Below, one piece after another: positions 1 through 7,677 of a stretch of 64,000 nucleotides of DNA. The DNA is taken from positions 20,003 to 84,002 of the forward strand of contig NZ_JAMBLS010000012.1 in NCBI RefSeq assembly GCF_023336905.1. The letters are read 5' to 3'. The DNA is from Bacteroides sp. ET71 (GTDB lineage: Bacteria; Bacteroidota; Bacteroidia; Bacteroidales; Bacteroidaceae). The number at the start of each line of letters is the position of its first letter. Position 1 is the stretch's first letter. Both the position numbers and the translations under genes were made by a program. The notes under the pieces were generated by a model that made no database searches, was not told the origin of the DNA, and saw only the letters and a list, made by a program, of their open reading frames with translations.

Positions 1-918
1 TCTCAACTGAATCCGATGGCCGTGAAGATGCTGGGCGTACATGCCGATTTAGCCGTCGGCAAACAACTGAAAACGCTGGACTCGTCCTTGGCTGCCGAAC
101 TGGATACGATTGACAACGAAGAAACCAAAATCGTGCGTCTGAACGATGCAAACGTCTACAAGTGTACCCGTTCCTATTTCATTGATTGTGGCTTCAAGCA
201 CCCCTTCTTCTTGATAGAGCGGATGACGGACGAAGTGATGCGTGTCGAAAAGAAAGCCTACGAGAAGGTTATCCGCATGATAGCCCACGAGGTGAACAAC
301 ACGACGGCCGGCATCACTTCAACGTTGGATACCGTGGAACAGACTCTTGCCTCGGAGCAGGGCATGGAAGACCTCTGCGAAGTCATGCGTGTCTGTGTGG
401 AGCGCTGCTTCTCGATGAGCCGTTTCATAACCCGCTTTGCCGATGTGGTGAAGATTCCCGAACCCAACCTGGTGCCGTTGTCTTTGAATGAGATGGCGGC
501 CACTTGCAAACGCTTCATGGAGGGCATGTGTGCCGATGCCGGAATCAGCCTGACGTTGGAGTGCGACGAGCTGGCCAGGCCAGTCAAGATGGATGCGGCA
601 CTTTTCGAGCAAGTATTGGTGAACATCATCAAAAACGCAGCCGAGAGCATATCTTCTTCTGAAAGCGCGCGGCAAAACGGGCAAATCATCGTGCGGACGC
701 AGTCTCCTGCTTCTATCGAAGTGGTGGATAACGGGCCGGGCATCAGCAAGGAGGTAGAATCGAAGCTGTTCACCCCTTTCTTTTCCACCAAACCCGATGG
801 ACAAGGCATCGGCTTGGTTTTCATCCGCGAAGTGTTGAGCAAGCATGGTTGTACATTTTCCTTGCGCACCTATGCCGACGGATTGACACGTTTCCGCATC
901 CTCTTCCCGTTTCCTTGA
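1..918 (+). CDS. Sensor histidine kinase, C-terminal part (5' end outside window)
   Basis: The reading frame is already open at base 1, so the start lies upstream of the window. The visible part (about 305 residues) carries the transmitter core of a two-component sensor kinase. The dimerisation and phosphoacceptor segment reads IAHEVNN, with His about 91 residues after the first in-window Met. The ATP-binding domain follows: N box (QVLVNIIKNAAES), G1 (VDNGPGI) and G2 (GQGIGLVFIREVL). The 'HEVNN' H-box resembles the NtrB/NtrY-like kinases that are often paired with sigma-54 response regulators; no such regulator is visible here. The region before the His could be the end of a PAS-like or linker domain. 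It should phosphorylate a response regulator in the cytoplasm. The kinase call is firm; the stimulus is unknown. Confidence 0.9.
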   Translation, partial: SQLNPMAVKMLGVHADLAVGKQLKTLDSSLAAELDTIDNEETKIVRLNDANVYKCTRSYFIDCGFKHPFFLIERMTDEVMRVEKKAYEKVIRMIAHEVNNTTAGITSTLDTVEQTLASEQGMEDLCEVMRVCVERCFSMSRFITRFADVVKIPEPNLVPLSLNEMAATCKRFMEGMCADAGISLTLECDELARPVKMDAALFEQVLVNIIKNAAESISSSESARQNGQIIVRTQSPASIEVVDNGPGISKEVESKLFTPFFSTKPDGQGIGLVFIREVLSKHGCTFSLRTYADGLTRFRILFPFP

Positions 919-1041
919 ACAAAGGGCAAATACGGCTTTTTCTGTAACTGTCCGGGAAACTGTTAACCGTTTTCTGGTTTTTTATTTGTTAAACAGTCGC
1001 AAAAAAAAGAAGAAATAGGTTTCTGTTCGGGAAAGAAGATG

Positions 1042-1049
1042 TAATTTTG
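1042..1049 (+). promoter_or_regulatory. Bacteroidota -7 box (TAATTTTG)
   Basis: TAATTTTG matches the TAnnTTTG -7 consensus of Bacteroidota sigma-ABfr promoters. It predicts transcription from about 1,056. This supports the ATG at 1,077 over an upstream TTG at 1,047 that overlaps the box. Confidence 0.55.
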
Positions 1050-1076
1050 CCGAACAATTTAGAAAAAGAAGTAAAT

Positions 1077-1778
1077 ATGGGAAAAGAACTGTCGGCCAGG
1101 ATTCAGACCTCAATTCTTAATGCAGCAGAAAAGAAGGCTCTCGTATGGCTTGCCGAGAGGCAACCCCGATGGGTGACATCGGACTTACTGACTTACTTGG
1201 GGGTATTGGGTGCAGTGGTTTGCGCAGTAGGATGCATACTGTCTAACATAAACGTGAATTATCTGTGGATATCCTCGTTGGGCTTGGTTATTAATTGGTA
1301 TGGCGACAGTCTGGACGGAACGTTGGCTCGCGTGCGTCATACGCAGCGGCCGTTATATGGTTTCTTCATCGATCATACGTTGGATGCCATTACCATTTGC
1401 ATCATGTGCATAGGGTTTGGCCTGTCTTCGGCTTTTCGCCTGGATGTCACCCTGTTGGTGCTGGCTGGCTATCTGGTACTTTCTATTTATACTTATATCT
1501 GTACGATTCTGAAGGATGAGTTCCGGTTGACGTACAGCAGTTTCGGCCCTACCGAGTTCCGCTTGGTGGTCATCATTCTCAATACGATATACATGTACGT
1601 GCCGGGATCTTCCAATCGCTATATGGTTTGGGGATGTGATTTTGGAGTGTTCGATTTCATAGGCTTGGCCATTGCCGCATTTCTTTTTATCATTCATCTC
1701 TGTCAGTTTGCAAAAGACCGCAAGACCTTGTCTATGCGTGATCCTCTCAAACCCTATCATCCCGAAGATAAAGAATGA
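1077..1778 (+). CDS. CDP-alcohol phosphatidyltransferase family membrane protein
   Basis: This 233-residue membrane protein has the full CDP-alcohol phosphotransferase signature DGxxARx8Gx3Dx3D, visible as DGTLAR ... YGFFIDHTLD at about residues 79-102. The Asp residues bind the metal and the CDP-activated donor. The family moves a phospho-alcohol from a CDP-linked donor onto a second alcohol to make phospholipid head groups. The exact acceptor (inositol, glycerol phosphate or other) cannot be read from the sequence. About six hydrophobic segments are seen. The start is the ATG after an A/G-rich stretch (AAAAAGAAG); a longer TTG form would begin inside the promoter box. The stop overlaps the GtrA-like gene (ATGA), so the two are translationally coupled and may act on one lipid-linked product. 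Confidence 0.85.
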   Translation: MGKELSARIQTSILNAAEKKALVWLAERQPRWVTSDLLTYLGVLGAVVCAVGCILSNINVNYLWISSLGLVINWYGDSLDGTLARVRHTQRPLYGFFIDHTLDAITICIMCIGFGLSSAFRLDVTLLVLAGYLVLSIYTYICTILKDEFRLTYSSFGPTEFRLVVIILNTIYMYVPGSSNRYMVWGCDFGVFDFIGLAIAAFLFIIHLCQFAKDRKTLSMRDPLKPYHPEDKE

Positions 1779-2218
1779 AGGCTGCTACCTTATTTAAAAC
1801 CTATCTCGAGTTTCTGGTGACTCGTTTGTTCGGAACAGGTGTCGATACATTGGTGCTCTGGATATGTTCAGACTTTCTGTTCAGCTCTTACTGGACGGTC
1901 TATGTACTTTCTCCCATCATCTCGTTCGAATTTGCAGTTCTGAGCAATTTCTTATGGTCCTATTGTTGGATATGGAAAAGCCGTGTAGGCGAACGCAGTA
2001 CGCGTGACTTTTGTTATCGTTTCTTTATCTTCAATCTTTCTTCGGGAGTCGGATTCCTGGTAAAGATGCTGTTCCTGCTGTTGTTCGAAAAGATTTTCGG
2101 CTGGGATGTTATTTATTGTAATTTTGCTGCATTGCTCATCTCCGGGCTATTCAATTACTTCTTGGCAGATGCTGTGGTGTTTCGTAAACGAGCCTTGGCC
2201 TCTTCGAAAACAGAATAA
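1775..2218 (+). CDS. GtrA-like membrane protein
   Basis: A 147-residue protein with four hydrophobic segments and the pattern of the GtrA/DPMS3-like family: an N-terminal helix containing FLVTRLFGTGVDTLV, then a conserved aromatic and Asn-rich stretch (FLWSYCWIWKS) between the second and third helices. Family members help move or synthesise polyprenyl-linked sugars or other glycolipids across the inner membrane. The start overlaps the stop of the CDP-alcohol phosphotransferase gene by four bases, which implies a two-gene operon and a shared role in membrane lipid modification. It ends five bases from the convergent repair gene with no obvious hairpin between them. The substrate is unknown. 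Confidence 0.75.
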   Translation: MKAATLFKTYLEFLVTRLFGTGVDTLVLWICSDFLFSSYWTVYVLSPIISFEFAVLSNFLWSYCWIWKSRVGERSTRDFCYRFFIFNLSSGVGFLVKMLFLLLFEKIFGWDVIYCNFAALLISGLFNYFLADAVVFRKRALASSKTE

Positions 2219-2223
2219 GGCCT

Positions 2224-2736
2224 TTAATCATTTTCCAGGGTCAGCAACATTTTCTTGGCTTCCAAGCCACCTGCATATCCTGTAAGTGTATGGTTGCTGC
2301 CAATAACCCGATGGCAGGGCACAAAGATGGAAATGGCGTTTGCACCGTTAGCGTTGGCTACGGCTCTTACGGCATTGGGAATATCCAATTGGCAAGCCAG
2401 CTCTCGGTATGAGACGGTCTTTCCGTAAGGAATTTCCAATAATTTGTTCCATACTTTCTTCTGAAAAACTGTACCTGTGAACAGCAGCGGCAGGTCGAAG
2501 TTGATTCGTTGTTTCCTGAAATACTCGTCCAATTGTCTGGAAGCTTTCAGGGTAATTTCCGAGGCTTCTTCTTCATAATCTGCCTGAAGGTTCCTTTGCA
2601 GTCTTTGATATATAGCCTCCTTATGCCTTCTTGTTACCCAATCGCAAAGACAAAGTTTGTCTTCGAATGAGCCAAGCATTAAGTCGCCGCAGGGTGAATG
2701 ATACAGTTGCAGATAAATTGTGTTAAGACGTTTCAT
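2224..2736 (-). CDS. ogt: Methylated-DNA--protein-cysteine methyltransferase
   Basis: A 170-residue suicide DNA repair enzyme that takes O6-alkyl groups from guanine onto its own Cys. The active-site motif PCHRVIG is present with the acceptor at Cys141, followed by the GYAGGLEAKKMLL tail typical of Ogt/MGMT. The N-terminal half has the poorly conserved Ribonuclease-like domain, and the helix-turn-helix (GKTVSYRELACQL) precedes the catalytic loop. The ATG at 2,736 was chosen because the longer frame would start with a TTG inside the terminator hairpin of rng. It is a single gene facing the GtrA-like gene. Family-level confidence is high; whether it is Ogt-like or Ada-C-like in substrate range is not decided. 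Confidence 0.92.
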   Translation of the reverse strand: MKRLNTIYLQLYHSPCGDLMLGSFEDKLCLCDWVTRRHKEAIYQRLQRNLQADYEEEASEITLKASRQLDEYFRKQRINFDLPLLFTGTVFQKKVWNKLLEIPYGKTVSYRELACQLDIPNAVRAVANANGANAISIFVPCHRVIGSNHTLTGYAGGLEAKKMLLTLEND

Positions 2737-2776
2737 GTTGTTGACAGTAGCTTCGATTGGTGTGATTTTGTAATGC

Positions 2777-2819
2777 AAAGGCGGTGAAGCTTTATTCTGG
2801 CATATGCTTCACCGCCTTT
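2777..2819 (-). terminator. Perfect 14-bp hairpin after rng
   Basis: Bases 2,777-2,790 (AAAGGCGGTGAAGC) and 2,806-2,819 are a perfect inverted repeat with a 15-base loop, placed directly after the rng stop. The T-run on the minus strand is short, so termination may be partial. It also covers the region just upstream of the ogt start. Confidence 0.7.
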
Positions 2820-2820
2820 T

Positions 2821-4395
2821 TTACTTGATTTCGATTTCTTCCTTCATGTCGATCTCTTCACCGTGTTGGTCGTAGAAGACATATTGCAGGAACGCGAGTT
2901 TCTGGTTCGGAATAATCTTAATGCCTAATCCGTACTTCATCTGCCATTTGCGTTTCAGCGACATGAGCCCCTGATTTACGTAGGCGGCGATATACGGGTG
3001 GATGTGTAATGAGAATTTCTTTATCTTCAGTTTGTTTACCAGGTAGTCTATTTTGCTCTCCAGCGTGTCCGTAAAGAGGATGGATGGTTTAATGGTTCCC
3101 TTTCCGAAACAAGTGGGACAAGTCTCTGCTGTATTGACATCCATAGCTGGACGTACGCGTTGGCGCGTGATTTGCATCAGCCCGAATTTACTGAGTGGCA
3201 GAATGTTGTGCCTAGCCCGGTCTTTCTGCATGTTCTGGCACATGCGTTCGTAAAGCTTTTGCCGGTTTTCGGCCAATGCCATATCGATGAAATCTACCAC
3301 GATGATGCCGCCCATGTCTCTCAGGCGCAACTGACGTGCCAGCTCATCGGCAGCTCCTAGATTTACTTCCAATGCGTTGGCTTCTTGTCCGTTGGCATTC
3401 TTGGTTCGGTTACCGCTGTTTACGTCCACCACATGGAGTGCTTCCGTGTGTTCAATAATCAGGTAAGCACCACTTTTGTATGAAACGGTTCTGCCAAATG
3501 AAGACTTGATTTGTTTGGTGATGCCGAAATTGTCAAAGATGGGAAGTTTGCCTTTATACAATTTTACGATGTTGGCACGTTCGGGTGCTATTAGTGCCAC
3601 GTAATCCTTTATTTCTTGAAATACAGCCTCGTTGTTTACGTGGATGCTCTCAAAAGAAGGATTAAACAAATCGCGCAGCAGCCCTACGGCACGGCTCGTT
3701 TCTTCGTAAATAAGTGTAGGAAACTTGGTGGCCTTCTGGATTTTTGCCACAGCGTCTTCCCAATGTTTGACCAAAACTTTAAGCTCTCCATCGAGTTCAG
3801 CCACGCGTTTGCCTTCAGCCACTGTGCGTACGATGACACCGAAGTTTTTAGGCTTTATGCTCATCAGCAATTGTTTTAGGCGTGCCCGTTCTTCACTCGA
3901 CTTAATTTTTTGCGATACGGAAACCTTGTCGTTGAAAGGGATGAGCACCAGATATCTTCCGGCAAAAGAAAGTTCGGAAGTCAGCCTCGGCCCTTTGGTA
4001 GAAATAGGTTCCTTGACAATCTGTACCACTACTTCTTGCCCTACCTTTAGGGTATTGGATACCGTTCCGTCTTTTTCCAGATCGGGAAGTATGGTAGCTT
4101 TAGTGATGGGGGTAAGCTTTTTTTTGTCGCTTAAAGTTTGTTTTACGTATTTTTCCAGCGAGTTGAACTGAGGACCTAAGTCCTGGTAGTGAAGAAAAGC
4201 GTCTTTCTCATAACCTACGTCCACGAAGCAGGCATTCAGGCCTGGCATCAGTTTCCTGATGCGCCCTAAATACATGTTACCCACCGAGAAGGAGATATTT
4301 CTTCCTTCGCTTTGCAGTTCCACCAAGCTCTTGTCTTCCAACAAGGCGATGGTAACCTCTTTGGGTTGTACGTCTACAACGAGTTCGTTTGTCAC
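2821..4395 (-). CDS. rng: Ribonuclease G/E family endoribonuclease
   Basis: This 524-residue protein has the standard RNase G layout. An S1 RNA-binding domain lies at about residues 35-125 (VGNMYLGRIRKLMPGLNACFVDVG). The RNase H-like and 5'-sensor regions follow. The catalytic metal site has two Asp clusters (VVDVNSG and IIVVDFIDM), and the Zn-link is CPTCFGKG. It lacks the long C-terminal degradosome scaffold of RNase E, which fits RNase G. It processes rRNA precursors and begins mRNA decay in the cytoplasm. It is the last gene of a leftward group with HU and a tiny basic protein, an arrangement I recall as usual in Bacteroides. A hairpin in its 5' leader could allow self-control, as known for E. 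coli rne, but that is inference. Confidence 0.95.
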   Translation of the reverse strand: MTNELVVDVQPKEVTIALLEDKSLVELQSEGRNISFSVGNMYLGRIRKLMPGLNACFVDVGYEKDAFLHYQDLGPQFNSLEKYVKQTLSDKKKLTPITKATILPDLEKDGTVSNTLKVGQEVVVQIVKEPISTKGPRLTSELSFAGRYLVLIPFNDKVSVSQKIKSSEERARLKQLLMSIKPKNFGVIVRTVAEGKRVAELDGELKVLVKHWEDAVAKIQKATKFPTLIYEETSRAVGLLRDLFNPSFESIHVNNEAVFQEIKDYVALIAPERANIVKLYKGKLPIFDNFGITKQIKSSFGRTVSYKSGAYLIIEHTEALHVVDVNSGNRTKNANGQEANALEVNLGAADELARQLRLRDMGGIIVVDFIDMALAENRQKLYERMCQNMQKDRARHNILPLSKFGLMQITRQRVRPAMDVNTAETCPTCFGKGTIKPSILFTDTLESKIDYLVNKLKIKKFSLHIHPYIAAYVNQGLMSLKRKWQMKYGLGIKIIPNQKLAFLQYVFYDQHGEEIDMKEEIEIK

Positions 4396-4426
4396 AATGA
4401 TTTCGCTTTTAGTTTGAATGAGTTGT

Positions 4427-4441
4427 ACCGCCTCTGGCGGT
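4427..4441 (-). promoter_or_regulatory. Small hairpin in rng leader
   Basis: ACCGCC (4,427-4,432) pairs with GGCGGT (4,436-4,441) across a three-base loop, about 30 bases upstream of the rng start. The tight GC stem in the leader may affect rng translation or mark a self-cleavage site. No direct evidence beyond the sequence. Confidence 0.4.
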
Positions 4442-4472
4442 TGTTACATACTGTTATTATTATTATTTGCTT

Positions 4473-4523
4473 AAACAAAGAACAAACTCGCGAAATTTTG
4501 ATTCACAAGTTTGTTCTTTGTTT
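4473..4523 (-). terminator. Perfect 16-bp hairpin between the small basic gene and rng
   Basis: AAACAAAGAACAAACT (4,473-4,488) pairs perfectly with 4,508-4,523 around a 19-base loop. On the minus strand it follows the 30-residue gene by 17 bases and is T-rich on its 3' arm. It probably ends or attenuates the HU/small-gene transcript before rng. It could also protect an mRNA 3' end. Confidence 0.6.
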
Positions 4524-4540
4524 GCCTTTTGACTTAGAAA

Positions 4541-4633
4541 TTACTTCTTGCTTTTGTGCCTGTTCTTTCTCAGTCTTTTTTTACGCTTGTGCGTAGACAT
4601 TTTATGTCTTTTTTTCTTCTTACCGCTTGGCAT
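4541..4633 (-). CDS. Very small, highly basic AURKAIP1/COX24-type (mS38/bS22-like) protein
   Basis: A 30-codon frame reads MPSGKKKKRHKMSTHKRKKR... and ends in ...RKNRHKSKK. Twenty of 30 residues are Lys, Arg or His. I recognise it as the short protein that Bacteroidota genomes often annotate as an AURKAIP1/COX24 domain protein. That domain is related to mitochondrial small-subunit protein mS38 and mycobacterial bS22, which bind rRNA near the decoding site. A role as a minor ribosomal protein is therefore likely but inferred. It lies between HU (35 bases upstream) and rng, separated from rng by a strong hairpin. It is too short for default gene callers, but the composition and placement argue strongly that it is real. 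Confidence 0.8.
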   Translation of the reverse strand: MPSGKKKKRHKMSTHKRKKRLRKNRHKSKK

Positions 4634-4668
4634 AGTTCTTACATTTTATGAGTTAATACTATTGTTTA

Positions 4669-4944
4669 TTATTTTTTCACTGAAAGAGTGAAAGTCTTGG
4701 CAGGTTTAAAGGCCGGAATATTGTGTTCCGGAATAATGATAGTAGTGTTCTTAGAAATGTTGCGAGCGGTCTTTTGTGCTCTTTTCTTCACAATAAAACT
4801 GCCAAATCCGCGGAGATAAACGTTCTCATCTTTTGCTAAAGATGATTTTACTGCCTCCATGAACGCTTCTACAGTTGCAAGCACAGTGACTTTGTCAATC
4901 CCGGTGTTTTTTGTAATTTCGTTTACAATATCAGCTTTAGTCAT
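4669..4944 (-). CDS. HU/IHF-family DNA-binding protein
   Basis: A 91-residue protein with the whole HU fold: two N-terminal helices (MTKADIVNEITKNTGIDKVTV...), the signature VYLRGFGSFIVKKRAQKTARN, and a beta-arm with the conserved Pro in IIIPEHNIPAFKPAKTF. It binds and bends DNA as a dimer and helps compact the nucleoid. The length is the usual one for a single-domain HU. A promoter box (TATATTTG) lies about 50 bases upstream, and the small basic gene and rng follow, so it heads a growth-related transcription unit. HU and IHF subtypes cannot be told apart with certainty here. Confidence 0.93.
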   Translation of the reverse strand: MTKADIVNEITKNTGIDKVTVLATVEAFMEAVKSSLAKDENVYLRGFGSFIVKKRAQKTARNISKNTTIIIPEHNIPAFKPAKTFTLSVKK

Positions 4945-4995
4945 TTTTCTTTAAAAAAAATATTATTACTAATGTGTTCCTAATTTTTTGGACTG

Positions 4996-5003
4996 CAAAT
5001 ATA
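4996..5003 (-). promoter_or_regulatory. Bacteroidota -7 box for the HU gene (TATATTTG)
   Basis: On the minus strand this reads TATATTTG, a perfect TAnnTTTG match. A T-rich -33 region lies about 20 bases upstream. It gives a leader of about 45 bases before the HU start. Confidence 0.6.
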
Positions 5004-5435
5004 TAGCTTTTCGACGGCTCTTAAAAATATATTTCGGACTATTTTTTCAGAAAGTAGTTGATTTGTAAGCTATCTTGTTGATTAATAAGATATTCCTGAA
5101 TTAGAAGATACGAAGGAAAAACTCCTTCTTAGGGAAAAGTGATGGCATACAACTTGTTTTCTTCTGACTGGCAAGCTGATAGGAAGAGAACCGTGCAATA
5201 TCTGCATGATGTCGGGCTGTTGCTTTGTCTGTTCCAGGCGAAAACGCAAATTTTGTAGAGCTGCTCTTTTTCACCCGTCAATATGGCATAACAAGAAGAA
5301 TGAGGATTTCAGGTTGCATACTTGGAACTGCTGATGATGCTATGGCTGTGTCATATTTATCATCATGCTCAAATCCCTCTTTAGAGTTCTTAAATCCCTC
5401 TTTAGCTTTGTCAAGAGCCACTTCAGGTGCTTAAT
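5004..5435. other. Gap of about 430 bases with no convincing gene
   Basis: No frame here looks like a complete gene. On the minus strand several short open stretches of 40-60 codons lie in different frames, which could be decayed coding sequence, but none matches a family I know. A 14-base motif (AAATCCCTCTTTAG) occurs twice at 5,371-5,384 and 5,392-5,405, a 21-base period. The HU promoter is at the left edge. Confidence 0.4.
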
Positions 5436-5879
5436 CTATTTTTCCAACAGGTCCTTTAAGAATGTGTCCAGTTCCTCGTCCAATCCCTTCAGTAGTTCGT
5501 CGTTCAGCAGCAGGGTATCATCGTCCATCAGCAACAGTTCGGCAATGGTTTCTTTGTCATCGTCTACTAGAACGAAGGAGTAAGGCTTCATCAGTGCCAG
5601 CTTATCCAGGTCGCCGGCAGTCTTCATGTTGTTTAACAGCGTGGATAAGACACGTTCCACGTCGGTGTAAAAGTCGTCGCCGTCGTAGTTTGTCCATTCG
5701 TCGATGGTTATGGCGGCCAGTTGATTGTCGTCATCGTCAAAAAGCAGCAATTCGCCCGATTCGGGGTGTGCTTGCAGGTGAATGTCCGTTACGATGGTTT
5801 CCTCGCAACCATGGTACTTGCTAATGGCTTCTTCGATGGCTTTTTCTATTTGTGTTAAAGATGACTGGCTTAATTTCAT
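5436..5879 (-). CDS. Acidic conserved-type hypothetical protein
   Basis: A 147-residue, strongly acidic soluble protein with no signal peptide or membrane segment. I do not recognise its family. It starts with an amphipathic helix (LTQIEKAIEEAISKYHG). A likely beta-rich core carries FDDDDNQLAAITIDEW, and the tail is Leu/Asp-rich (LLLMDDDTLLLNDELLKGLDEELDTFLKDLLEK) and probably helical or coiled. The many Asp/Glu clusters could bind metal or mimic nucleic acid, but that is speculation. It stands alone between HU and the HxlR regulator on the same strand. Composition resembles the neighbouring core genes, so a recent arrival is not suggested. The frame is well supported by codon pattern; the function is unknown. 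Confidence 0.75.
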   Translation of the reverse strand: MKLSQSSLTQIEKAIEEAISKYHGCEETIVTDIHLQAHPESGELLLFDDDDNQLAAITIDEWTNYDGDDFYTDVERVLSTLLNNMKTAGDLDKLALMKPYSFVLVDDDKETIAELLLMDDDTLLLNDELLKGLDEELDTFLKDLLEK

Positions 5880-5950
5880 ATGTTTCTTTGCTAATTGATT
5901 GGTGTCAAAGGTACGGATTTTCCTTGGAATATCCTTGGAAAACGATTGAT

Positions 5951-6340
5951 TTAAGCGGTCAAGGCAGTTCTTTTAGCTGCTTTTTTCCGGTCGCCGATGA
6001 TGGCGTCTTTGTTTTCCACTGCCCATTCTATCAGAGCATTGATATGTGGAATCAGCGAATGTGCCCGGGCTGTCAGTGCATATTCCACTCGAGGAGGCAC
6101 TTCTGGATAAACTGTGCGGGTGATGTAGCCGTCTTCTTCCAAAGCACGGAGGGTAACGGTCAACATTTTCTGGGAGATGTCGGGTATTTCGCGTTGCAAT
6201 TCTTTGAATCGTATAGCTTGTTTGTCAGAGCGGTCTAAAGTATAGATGACCAATAGTGACCATTTATCGCTGATGCGTGCCAGGATGTTTCGTATGGGAC
6301 ATTCTGGGTGTTGTGAATCCTCGATGATTGTTCTGTTCAT
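5951..6340 (-). CDS. HxlR-family winged-helix transcriptional regulator
   Basis: A 129-residue MarR/HxlR-type regulator. The HxlR core reads CPIRNILARISDKWSLLVIYTL, then the recognition helix region RFKELQREIPDISQKMLTVTLRALEEDGYITRTVYPEVPPRVEY with the wing, and a C-terminal helix for dimerisation. Cys at residue 13 sits where many HxlR proteins sense thiol stress or quinones and aldehydes. The ATG at 6,340 was chosen because a clear -7 box lies inside the longer frame that would start at 6,427. It faces a truncated NAD(P)-binding reductase gene, the usual partner and target of HxlR regulators, so its original target may be lost. DNA binding is confident; the ligand is not known. Confidence 0.9.
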   Translation of the reverse strand: MNRTIIEDSQHPECPIRNILARISDKWSLLVIYTLDRSDKQAIRFKELQREIPDISQKMLTVTLRALEEDGYITRTVYPEVPPRVEYALTARAHSLIPHINALIEWAVENKDAIIGDRKKAAKRTALTA

Positions 6341-6366
6341 AAAAGATTGTATTTCATATCGGTCTA

Positions 6367-6374
6367 CAAAGGTA
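6367..6374 (-). promoter_or_regulatory. Bacteroidota -7 box for the HxlR gene (TACCTTTG)
   Basis: Minus-strand TACCTTTG fits TAnnTTTG and predicts a leader of about 20 bases before the ATG at 6,340. It rules out the longer upstream start. Confidence 0.6.
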
Positions 6375-6532
6375 AGCAAACTTCTTTTGAATATCAATGG
6401 GGAAAATTTTTTTTCAAAAAAGTGCAATTCTTAACCCGTTCACATACAGCAATGCTTGCCTGTTTGTAACAGCCTGACATTTAGGCTTCTACTTGCAAGA
6501 GCGAAAAATGTGTATTATGAAAATATAAGAGT

Positions 6533-6670
6533 ATGAAGAAAGTAGCATTGATTGGAGCAAGCGGATTCGTAGGAACTGTTATTCTGAATGAGTTAATGAG
6601 GGGGACAAAGTGGCTGCTGCAGTCATTTACAGAAAGACCTCGGTTTTACCGAGGTCTTTTTTATTTGTAA
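6533..6670 (+). pseudogene. Truncated, frameshifted NAD(P)-binding (NmrA/SDR-like) gene
   Basis: The frame opens with MKKVALIGASGFVGTVILNE, the Rossmann start (GxxGxxG) of NAD(P)H-binding oxidoreductases such as NmrA-like and atypical SDR proteins. After about 23 codons it breaks. Continuing one base out of phase gives DKVAAAVIYRK, which matches the expected second beta strand (RGHKV..AVVR in relatives). So one base is missing in a run of five Gs near 6,599-6,603. About 12 codons later the homology ends in a terminator hairpin. A normal family member is about 210 residues, so more than 80 percent is deleted. It is divergent from the HxlR gene, its likely regulator. A dead remnant is the best reading; a short 45-residue peptide could still be made. 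Confidence 0.75.
6633..6665 (+). terminator. Strong hairpin terminator, probably two-way
   Basis: AAAGACCTCGG (6,633-6,643) pairs perfectly with 6,649-6,659 across a five-base loop, followed by a T-run on the plus strand. It ends the pseudogene transcript and, on the minus strand, lies just after the GH130 gene, so it may close both units. Confidence 0.8.
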
Positions 6671-6677
6671 GGTGGAA

Positions 6678-7649
6678 TCAGACGATGGACGTCCGCTTCA
6701 CGAAGTCGATAATTTCCGGGATATATCCGAAAGCCATGCTCACCACCGTGTCGGCTGCGCCGTAATAGACAGCCACGCGCTGTCCGTCTTGCACGGCTGC
6801 ACAGGGGAATACTACGTTGGGCACGTCCCCTTGCAACTCGTAAGGGGCAGCAGGCCCAATCAGATATTCCTGGGTGCGGTACAATACTTTGGCGGGATTG
6901 TCGGTGTCGAGAATGGCTGCTCCCATAGCATAGCGGAAGCCGTTGCACGTAGTAATCACGCCGTGATAGAACAAGAGCCAGCCTTCTTCCGTTAGGAATG
7001 GCACGGAACCTGCCCCAATCTTGGTGCATTGCCAGGCACTCTGTTCGAAGGGCGTTACCTTCATCACACAGCGGTGCTCGCCCCAATATTTCATGTCCGG
7101 GCTATAACTGATGTAGATATCGCCGAAGGGTGTATGTCCATTGTCGCTCGGTCGGCTCAGCATGGCATATTTCCCGTCGATTTTCTGTGGAAACAATACG
7201 CCGTTTCGGTTGAAGGGCAGAAAGGCGTTCTCGCATTGGAAGAACTCCTTGAAATCAAATGTGTATCCGATTCCAATAGTCGGGCCGTTGTAGCCATTAC
7301 ACCAGGTTATCCAATAGCGGTCTTCTATCCACGTCACTCGTGGGTCGTATTTATAGTCCGAATCAATCATTTCCGTGTTTCCCGGCTTAAACTGAATCGG
7401 GTTGTGCTGTATGTCCCAATGGATGCCATCTTTGCTGAATCCTGCGAAAATGTTCATCTGCACGGCTTTGTTGTCACAGCGGAATACTCCGGCAAAGCCA
7501 TCTCCAAAAGGCACTACTGCGCTGTTGAAAATGCTGTTGGACGACGGGATGTCATAGCGCCCGATGATGGGATTTTTAGAATATCTCCACATCACGTCCG
7601 TGCATCCGGCCGGGCGTTCTTCCCAAGGAATATTAATTTGTTTGCTCAT
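6678..7649 (-). CDS. GH130 beta-1,4-mannosyl-N-acetylglucosamine phosphorylase
   Basis: A 323-residue cytoplasmic enzyme of glycoside hydrolase family 130, with no signal peptide. It matches what I recall of the Bacteroides N-glycan mannoside phosphorylases (UhgbMP and BT1033 type), including [41 protein letters not shown] and [21 protein letters not shown]. Asp102 in YDPRV is the expected proton donor. These enzymes split Man-beta-1,4-GlcNAc with phosphate into mannose-1-phosphate and GlcNAc, saving one ATP. It is the last gene of the leftward PUL arm, 28 bases after the MFS transporter that would bring in the disaccharide. The subfamily and substrate are inferred from context and motif recall, not from an alignment. 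Confidence 0.92.
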   Translation of the reverse strand: MSKQINIPWEERPAGCTDVMWRYSKNPIIGRYDIPSSNSIFNSAVVPFGDGFAGVFRCDNKAVQMNIFAGFSKDGIHWDIQHNPIQFKPGNTEMIDSDYKYDPRVTWIEDRYWITWCNGYNGPTIGIGYTFDFKEFFQCENAFLPFNRNGVLFPQKIDGKYAMLSRPSDNGHTPFGDIYISYSPDMKYWGEHRCVMKVTPFEQSAWQCTKIGAGSVPFLTEEGWLLFYHGVITTCNGFRYAMGAAILDTDNPAKVLYRTQEYLIGPAAPYELQGDVPNVVFPCAAVQDGQRVAVYYGAADTVVSMAFGYIPEIIDFVKRTSIV

Positions 7650-7677
7650 AATGTTATACTATGGTTGGTTAATCATT

